Assembly (NCBI GenBank): GCA_913046155.1
Contig: CAJWRY010000049.1
Coordinates: forward strand, 1 to 10,714
DNA length: 10,714 nt
Direction of reading: 5' to 3'
Source: an uncultured Candidatus Nemicrothrix sp.
Lineage (GTDB): Bacteria > Actinomycetota > Acidimicrobiia > Acidimicrobiales > UBA8592
Part shown: positions 6,879-10,714 of the stretch, piece after piece
Position numbering within the stretch: the first letter of the stretch is position 1
Layout: the number at the start of each line of letters is the position of its first letter
The notes under the pieces: model-generated
Databases searched by the model: none
Told to the model about the DNA's origin: nothing
Seen by the model: only the letters and a program-made list of their open reading frames with translations
Made by a program: the position numbers and the translations under genes

Positions 6879-7421
6879 TTAGTCAAGAGATGGGTCATAA
6901 CTCCATAGATCTGGGAGGTTTCTATACTTTTCTGCTACATCAAGTCCATAGCCAATTACGAAATCTGGAGGGATTTCAAATCCAACGTATTTCAGTCCTA
7001 ATTCACCAGCTTGCCGTCCAGACCTAACAAGCAGTGCGCAAACTTCAAGTGACGTTGGACCTCTAGATTCAAGATTTTTTCTTAAATAGTTGAGTGTAAG
7101 TCCACTATCAATAATATCTTCAACAACGATAACATCTCGTCCGCTGAGGTCTATGTCAAGGTCTTTGACTATTCGGACAACCCCACTAGTTTTAGTGGCG
7201 TTTCCATATGAAGATACTGCCATGAAATCAAACTCAATAGGTAGTGAGATTGCGCGAGCAAGATCTGCCATATATACGAAAGCTCCTTTTAGGACTCCAA
7301 TTAATAAGGGTGCTTTGTTCTCATAGTCCTTTGTGATTTGTTGTCCGAGTTCTTCGATTCGGTTTTGTATTTGTTTTTCGCTGAGCAGGATTTGTCCTGG
7401 GGGTTTTAGTTGATCATTCAT
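6879..7421 (-). CDS. hpt: Hypoxanthine(-guanine) phosphoribosyltransferase
   Basis: Purine salvage: converts hypoxanthine or guanine plus PRPP to IMP or GMP. Of 180 residues, LLIGVLKGAFVYMADL (39-54) is the first substrate loop, SSYGNATKTSG (70-80) the flexible catalytic loop with the Ser-Tyr pair, VIVVEDIIDSGLT (97-109) the PRPP-binding signature with E101-D102 and the presumed general-base D105, and VGFEIPPDFVIGYGLD (146-161) the base-recognition end. Length is normal. The Lys that contacts the purine 6-oxo group in most enzymes (Lys165 in human) appears as Arg in LLVRSGRQ (130-137). The start ATG at 7421 has no clear Shine-Dalgarno and lies 45 bases after tilS, the usual actinobacterial neighbour. 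In many actinobacteria ftsH follows; here it does not. Confidence 0.95.
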   Translation of the reverse strand: MNDQLKPPGQILLSEKQIQNRIEELGQQITKDYENKAPLLIGVLKGAFVYMADLARAISLPIEFDFMAVSSYGNATKTSGVVRIVKDLDIDLSGRDVIVVEDIIDSGLTLNYLRKNLESRGPTSLEVCALLVRSGRQAGELGLKYVGFEIPPDFVIGYGLDVAEKYRNLPDLWSYDPSLD

Positions 7422-7466
7422 AACGTCGGCACACTAACCCAGATATTGTGCAGAGTTGTGTATCTC

Positions 7467-8345
7467 TTAAATTTCTTTTGGAGGAACAATCCTCAGAACT
7501 CGATTGGTTCTCTCTACTCTCCATCCGGATCCAATCTCAGTGGCGCGCATTTCCAGAGAAGCAACTGCAAGAACTCGGTCAATAGTTGCAATGTCTGGTG
7601 GATGGTCATCATCCCGATTCTCCCATATCCAGTTCCGGATTGATTCTCTTGCGACTGCCGGATGAGATGCTAGTAACTCATCACAATTCGTTGGGTTTAC
7701 CTTTTCTGATTCAGCTTTGAGGAAGTCTGCTCCTGACCTCAGTATGTCTGCTTGCCTTTCAAGGATTGGGACAAGATCTCTGTCTGAAATGGAGTTCAAA
7801 AGCGGGAGGATTTGATGTCTGATTTGATTACGTCGGAAGAGCAGATCTTCGTTTGATGGATCTTTGAAATAATTAATGTTGAATTCTTGACATACTGCTT
7901 CGGTTTCGAGTCTTCTTAGTTTCAAAATTGGTCGTTGAAGTGAAGGGCGGATACCTGAAAGGCCATGCCAGGCACTTCCACGAATTAGAGCTAACAAAAT
8001 GGTTTCCGCTTGATCATCTGCTGTGTGTCCTGTGAGGACATTTTTGGGGAGGACCGAATACCGTGCTTTTCTTGCTCTAGCTTCAAGATTAGGGCCTGGT
8101 TGTACTTCTATTGTTACAGATTCAAAAGTAGCTCCTAATGATTGTGCAGTTTGGAATACGAAATCTGCCTCATCACCAGAACTCTCTCGTATTCCATGAT
8201 CAACATGGATCGCTTTCACTTCAGAACTGACTTGAGTAGCTAGTACCAAAAGTGCCATAGAATCAGCTCCTCCAGAGACTGCGCACTTCAGAGGGCCTTC
8301 AGGGAAAGTACAACGATTCAATAAGTCACTGATCACAATTTTCAT
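7467..8345 (-). CDS. tilS: tRNA(Ile)-lysidine synthase
   Basis: Attaches lysine to C34 of the CAU-anticodon tRNA-Ile, so that it reads AUA codons as isoleucine. This N-type ATP pyrophosphatase has the P-loop SGGADS at 24-29, IHVDHGIR at 46-53, GHTADDQAET at 106-115 and DPSNED with RRNQIRH at 162-177. All are diagnostic of TilS. At 292 residues it is far shorter than the E. coli enzyme and lacks a clear C-terminal TilS substrate-binding domain, as expected for short actinobacterial forms. It starts at ATG 8345, 32 bases after the metalloprotease stop, with only AAAG upstream. The metalloprotease-tilS-hpt order is typical of actinobacteria and suggests one operon. Confidence 0.95.
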   Translation of the reverse strand: MKIVISDLLNRCTFPEGPLKCAVSGGADSMALLVLATQVSSEVKAIHVDHGIRESSGDEADFVFQTAQSLGATFESVTIEVQPGPNLEARARKARYSVLPKNVLTGHTADDQAETILLALIRGSAWHGLSGIRPSLQRPILKLRRLETEAVCQEFNINYFKDPSNEDLLFRRNQIRHQILPLLNSISDRDLVPILERQADILRSGADFLKAESEKVNPTNCDELLASHPAVARESIRNWIWENRDDDHPPDIATIDRVLAVASLEMRATEIGSGWRVERTNRVLRIVPPKEI

Positions 8346-8377
8346 CTTTAAGTATTTTTTTGAGGAACGCCAATAAT

Positions 8378-9436
8378 TTAATGATTATTGATTCTGTTGA
8401 TCCATGATTGTGGAGATTTGATCTCGTCGAGGTTAGGAAGATTCTCTGGCGTTTCCCATGCTCTGTCAAGAAGTTCAGTCCCCCCGGAACTTTCAACTTC
8501 TTCAATAAAATTTTCCCCTGCTTGATATTGGTTAAGTTTCGCTTCAAAGCCAGCGATCTTCTGGAATATCCTAGTTAAGCCCTTCGCTGAGTTTCGTCGG
8601 GCACGGAAGGTTTTCGCGAAAACATCAGCATTAGTTACATGATCAGCGCCTGCACGGTCCATAGTTACGTCGCCATGGCCCTCTAGCAAACTCATCATCC
8701 CAGAGATTTGATTTAGTGTTTCGCGCTGTTCAGGACTCGTAAATAAAGCCGGCAACCCTCCATCCTCAAAAATATCTTCACCGGTTTTTTTTGCTTCAAC
8801 TATTCTTTTCGCAGCGTCACGCAACATATCTGGATCAGGGTCTACTGACTCTAATGTTTTATTAACTAAGCCAAGAAAATGGTCCCTTAACCATGGAACT
8901 CCAGTGAATTGAGCCCTATGTGTACACTCGTGGAGAGCTAACCAAAGACGAAATTCTTCCGGCGGGAAACCATATTTCTTTTCAATAGCTAGAACGTTAG
9001 GACCAACATAGTAGACAATGTCTTGGTCTTCAGGATTCTCGTCTTCAATGATTAGCAGATCATATTGGCCGAGTACTCTGCCGGACATCCAGCCAAGTAA
9101 CAACCCCATTTCTGCACCACTAGCTTTTGAGCCGAATTCTTTTAATAACGAAGCGTCAGGATTTACTAATTTTTTTGATAGTGGTTTGAGTAAACGTTGA
9201 AATGAATCAATATTTGCATCAATCCACATTGGCCTGTCAGCTACTCTGCCGCGAGCTTTTCCCATTTGAGACACTAACCCTGTTGTCTCTGCTACAAGCT
9301 CCTCTGCTTGTGCAGTAAAACGCTCAAAATCTGGCGATAATGTTGCGTAATGATAGGAGGATACAGCACTGTTTCTCTCCCCAATTTTTGTTGCAACCTG
9401 CCGTGCTAATTCCCAATCGACCGATGTATCGGCCAC
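8378..9436 (-). CDS. DUF2342-type zinc-dependent metalloprotease (zincin)
   Basis: Predicted soluble zinc metallohydrolase of 352 residues in the actinobacterial DUF2342 family (one branch is named 'coenzyme F420 biosynthesis associated', without proved function). The zincin helix is LALHECTHRAQFTGVPWL (166-183), with HECTH at 169-173 supplying two His ligands and the catalytic Glu. LLEGHGDVTMDRAG (250-263) probably supplies the third ligand (E252, H254 or D256). No signal peptide is seen. Start: GTG at 9436, giving MADTSVDWELARQVA, which fits my recollection of family members starting near VDWELA. It begins one base after the stop of the small membrane protein gene, with GGA 9 nt upstream. 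A longer reading from the GTG at 9508 would add 24 residues, but those bases encode the membrane protein in another frame. Substrate unknown. Confidence 0.85.
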   Translation of the reverse strand: MADTSVDWELARQVATKIGERNSAVSSYHYATLSPDFERFTAQAEELVAETTGLVSQMGKARGRVADRPMWIDANIDSFQRLLKPLSKKLVNPDASLLKEFGSKASGAEMGLLLGWMSGRVLGQYDLLIIEDENPEDQDIVYYVGPNVLAIEKKYGFPPEEFRLWLALHECTHRAQFTGVPWLRDHFLGLVNKTLESVDPDPDMLRDAAKRIVEAKKTGEDIFEDGGLPALFTSPEQRETLNQISGMMSLLEGHGDVTMDRAGADHVTNADVFAKTFRARRNSAKGLTRIFQKIAGFEAKLNQYQAGENFIEEVESSGGTELLDRAWETPENLPNLDEIKSPQSWINRINNH

Positions 9437-9437
9437 G

Positions 9438-9593
9438 TTACAGTTCCGGGTTTGGTTTCTTATACTTTGGTGGATACTTGGGTCGAACGACTTTGACGAA
9501 ATATCCACCTATAACTGCGAGGACTGTCAACACGGTAGCGGGAGTCAGGACTACCGCTAACCACCAATGCCATTCCGCAGCTAAAATTTGCAT
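9438..9593 (-). CDS. Small single-pass membrane protein, 51 residues
   Basis: A short gene easily missed because it lies under the 5' extension of the metalloprotease frame. Translation from ATG 9593 gives MQILAAEWHWWLAVVLTPAT and continues through a hydrophobic helix (about residues 12-33, ending VLAVIGGYFV) to a basic, proline-rich tail with RPKYPPKYKK (37-46). Stop is TAA at 9438, one base before the metalloprotease GTG. The Trp-rich N-terminal edge and positive C-terminal tail predict one membrane span with the tail in the cytoplasm. An in-frame stop lies six codons upstream and no other start exists. AGGAG is 12 nt before ATG, rather far; a leaderless start is also possible. Function not recognised; the coupling suggests a membrane partner for the metalloprotease. 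Confidence 0.75.
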   Translation of the reverse strand: MQILAAEWHWWLAVVLTPATVLTVLAVIGGYFVKVVRPKYPPKYKKPNPEL

Positions 9594-9599
9594 ATAAAG

Positions 9600-9605
9600 A
9601 TCGTA
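9600..9605 (-). promoter_or_regulatory. Candidate -10 element of a leaderless promoter (membrane protein-metalloprotease-tilS-hpt operon)
   Basis: On the minus strand TACGAT fits TANNNT and ends 6 nt before the ATG at 9593, so transcription would start at the A of ATG. If so, the AGGAG at 9606-9610 would lie outside the transcript. If transcription starts further upstream, that AGGAG (12 nt spacing) would serve as a distant ribosome binding site. No convincing -35 is present 17-18 bp upstream. Confidence 0.35.
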
Positions 9606-9634
9606 CTCCTAAATCAGTGTTGACTGACACCTTA

Positions 9635-9651
9635 AACACAGAGAACACAGA
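9635..9651. repeat. Tandem 8-base direct repeat in the metalloprotease operon promoter region
   Basis: AACACAGA occurs at 9635-9642 and again at 9644-9651, a 9-base period. It is centred about 50 bases upstream of the proposed start at 9593, where an activator could bind. A short inverted repeat TCAGT-GTTG-ACTGA (9614-9627) lies between it and the proposed -10. Short repeats like these can occur by chance. Confidence 0.3.
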
Positions 9652-9665
9652 AATATTTGAGTTAA

Positions 9666-10010
9666 TTAAAGATCTCCGATGCCGATTTCTCCAAGATCAA
9701 TTCTTTGGAGCGTTTCGCTTATCTTTAATTGCAAAGCTGGAGGAGCTTTTACGGTCTCTTTCTGTGCCATTGCTAACTTAAACCGGATTTCTATTTCAAA
9801 TGCATTTGTGCACTGTACGCACATACCAAAATGATTTCTGACAGATTGTATTACTGAAGGGTTAGGAATGCCATCTAAGACTCGCATGATAAGTTTCTCT
9901 GAGTCTTCGCACTTATGTTCTGGTGGCAACTCAATAAATTTTTTCAATTCACTAGTTTTCCGCGAAAGTCCAGGGTTACTATTTGGAGGCAGGTTCAAGT
10001 TATCAGTCAT
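9666..10010 (-). CDS. rsrA: RsrA-type zinc-binding anti-sigma factor
   Basis: Predicted redox-sensitive anti-sigma factor that binds the adjacent sigma factor in the reduced, zinc-loaded state and releases it upon thiol oxidation. Of 114 residues, the ZAS signature HFGMCVQC (60-67) gives H60, C64 and C67. C34 lies 26 residues before H60, the same spacing as C11 to H37 in Streptomyces RsrA. These are the only three cysteines, so it keeps the minimal sensing set and lacks the extra cysteines of RsrA. The first ~30 residues, Asn/Pro/Ser-rich, are an extension compared with RsrA. No membrane segment is seen, so it is cytoplasmic. The ATG at 10010 overlaps the sigma stop by eight bases, indicating translational coupling and a matched supply of the two proteins. 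Confidence 0.88.
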   Translation of the reverse strand: MTDNLNLPPNSNPGLSRKTSELKKFIELPPEHKCEDSEKLIMRVLDGIPNPSVIQSVRNHFGMCVQCTNAFEIEIRFKLAMAQKETVKAPPALQLKISETLQRIDLGEIGIGDL

Positions 10011-10620
10011 TTGATTTTACCCCTGCAGTTTCTAAGTCTTCAGAGTCGTATTCGTTGTTCTGGTAAATTAATCGTCGTGACGTCATATAGTCGAGTAATT
10101 GATTTTTGAGTTTTGCTCTGGCTCGATGCAATCGCGACATCACTGTCCCATCTGGGATTTCTAAGATCTCAGCAATTTCTTTGTAAGAAAATCCTTGAAC
10201 ATCAGCAAGAAGAACTACTTGTTTGTAACTACTCGGAAGGGAATCTACAGCTATTTGAATTTCATCATCAGTAAGTCTTTCAAAAAGCGCATCCTCCGCA
10301 CTAATACCAAGTTGGCGACTCGAAGAAGTGTCTAAACTATTTGATAGATAAGCAGATTCTATATCTTCGACTTCATGCTCATCAAAGCTTCTTTGTTTTT
10401 TTCGATAGGTGTTGATAAAGCTGTTGGTTAGGATGCGGAATAACCACGCTCTAAGATTGGTTCCTTCGTTGAAGCTTTCATATGCTTTGTAACCTTTGAG
10501 GTATGTTTCTTGAACTAGATCTTCGGCGTCAGCAGGATTTTTAGAGAGACGCAGGGCGTGTGAATAGAGCTGATCCATATAAGGCATTGCATTTTCTGCG
10601 AATTCATTCTGGTCGGCCAT
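10003..10620 (-). CDS. sigR: ECF RNA polymerase sigma factor, SigR/SigH type (ECF12)
   Basis: Alternative sigma factor of 205 residues, of the class that directs the thiol-oxidative and heat stress response in actinobacteria. Region 2 spans about 14-76: MDQLYSHALRLSKNPADAED, VQETYLKGYKAYESF, then NLRAWLFRILTNSFINTYRK. The pair of NPADAEDLVQET and AWLFRILTNSFINTYRK is highly typical of SigR/SigH. Region 4 spans about 118-172 with LPSSYKQVVLLADVQGFSYKEIAEIL and the helix-turn-helix GTVMSRLHRARAKL. The linker (77-117) is long, acidic and Ser-rich, and a 30-residue tail follows region 4. The start ATG at 10620 gives the family-typical N-terminus and has no Shine-Dalgarno, only a palindrome overlapping a -10-like hexamer. 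No SigR-type autoregulatory promoter (GGAAT-N18-GTT) is visible in the 58 bases before the tRNA gene. Confidence 0.95.
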   Translation of the reverse strand: MADQNEFAENAMPYMDQLYSHALRLSKNPADAEDLVQETYLKGYKAYESFNEGTNLRAWLFRILTNSFINTYRKKQRSFDEHEVEDIESAYLSNSLDTSSSRQLGISAEDALFERLTDDEIQIAVDSLPSSYKQVVLLADVQGFSYKEIAEILEIPDGTVMSRLHRARAKLKNQLLDYMTSRRLIYQNNEYDSEDLETAGVKSND

Positions 10621-10621
10621 A

Positions 10622-10636
10622 TAGATAGTTTATCTA
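10622..10636 (-). promoter_or_regulatory. Leaderless -10 candidate overlapped by a palindrome, upstream of the sigma gene
   Basis: On the minus strand TAAACT (10627-10632) fits TANNNT and ends 6 nt before the ATG at 10620, so the transcript may begin at the start codon. A perfect 6-base inverted repeat TAGATA-3 nt-TATCTA (10622-10636) covers the same bases and could be an operator or a hairpin. A second AT-rich hexamer TATAAA lies farther upstream. No Shine-Dalgarno is present. Confidence 0.4.
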
Positions 10637-10678
10637 AAAGTGCTGTTTATAACATATTGATTATTGATTGAACTTTTG

Positions 10679-10714
10679 AGCCCGAGAGGGGAATCGAACC
10701 CCTGACCTATTCAT
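10679..10714 (-). tRNA. 3' part of a tRNA gene, possibly tRNA-Thr (cut by window edge)
   Basis: On the minus strand the last 36 bases read as the 3' half of a tRNA: anticodon-stem strand TGAAT (10709-10713), five-base variable loop AGGTC (10704-10708), T-arm AGGGG-TTCGATT-CCCCT (10687-10703) with the invariant TTCGA, and acceptor strand CTCGGGC (10680-10686). The discriminator is T (10679) and CCA is not encoded. The anticodon lies beyond the window. The discriminator U with AGGTC and this T-arm resembles actinobacterial tRNA-Thr from memory, so the amino acid is tentative. The sigma gene starts 58 bases downstream on the same strand. Confidence 0.85.

Noticed and set aside
8371..8390. Perfect 7-base inverted repeat CAATAAT / ATTATTG at the metalloprotease stop
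   Set aside because: Entirely AT-rich apart from one pair, with an A-run rather than a T-run after it on the coding strand; unlikely to terminate transcription before tilS. May still be a minor structure at the junction.
9437..9508. 5' extension of the metalloprotease from the GTG at 9508
   Set aside because: Those bases encode the small membrane protein in another frame, no Shine-Dalgarno precedes 9508, and the resulting 24 residues look unlike the start of the family.
9460..9648. Minus-strand 62-residue frame overlapping the small membrane protein gene
   Set aside because: Low-complexity Ser/Arg-rich shadow with no domain, no coupling to neighbours and no ribosome binding site; the membrane protein frame has clear protein-like character.

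Overview
The window looks like a core-genome stretch of a low-to-moderate GC actinobacterium, most likely from the class Acidimicrobiia and possibly a marine, streamlined lineage. Three things point that way. The gene neighbourhood (tilS - hpt - folK - DUF2520 protein - panC - lysS - clpC) is the classic actinobacterial order. An HxxxCxxC zinc anti-sigma factor is paired with a SigR/SigH-type (ECF12) sigma factor. A DUF2342-type zinc metalloprotease sits directly upstream of tilS. Coding density is very high, with overlaps or gaps of a few bases, and four genes start with GTG or TTG. The taxonomic call is inference.

Layout. Positions 1-1411 (minus) hold the N-terminal half of the Clp ATPase ClpC, cut by the window edge. 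Positions 1412-1648 are a divergent control region with candidate promoters for clpC and for the only plus-strand gene, a long-chain polyprenyl diphosphate synthase (1649-2656). That gene converges on lysS with only 21 bases between them. From 6771 down to 2678 (minus) runs a compact operon: a phosphatase-fold protein without catalytic residues, folK, a Rossmann/DUF2520 protein, panC and lysS. From 9593 down to 6879 (minus) runs a second operon: a 51-residue single-pass membrane protein, the DUF2342-type metalloprotease, tilS and hpt. From 10620 down to 9666 (minus) is the sigma factor with its overlapping redox-sensing anti-sigma gene. The window ends inside a tRNA gene (10679-10714, minus), tentatively tRNA-Thr.

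How the parts may work together. The sigma/anti-sigma pair is of the thiol-oxidative-stress type. Proteostasis genes including Clp are known targets of that class in Streptomyces, and a SigR-like promoter match lies upstream of clpC at the other end of the window. The middle operon joins folate (FolK), pantothenate (PanC, plus a DUF2520 protein that may supply pantoate) and lysyl-tRNA synthesis. The folE, folP, folB and ftsH genes that often lie between hpt and folK are absent, and the phosphatase-like pseudoenzyme occupies that slot.

Most notable points: (1) a small membrane-protein gene hidden under the naive 5' extension of the metalloprotease, which fixes the metalloprotease start at the GTG at 9436; (2) the conserved-looking phosphatase-fold protein lacking both the Cys and the Arg of the CX5R loop; (3) three transcription-unit-leading genes with no well-placed Shine-Dalgarno but a TANNNT hexamer exactly 6 nt before ATG, suggesting leaderless transcripts. 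I do not see a CRISPR array, mobile element or convincing intrinsic terminator.
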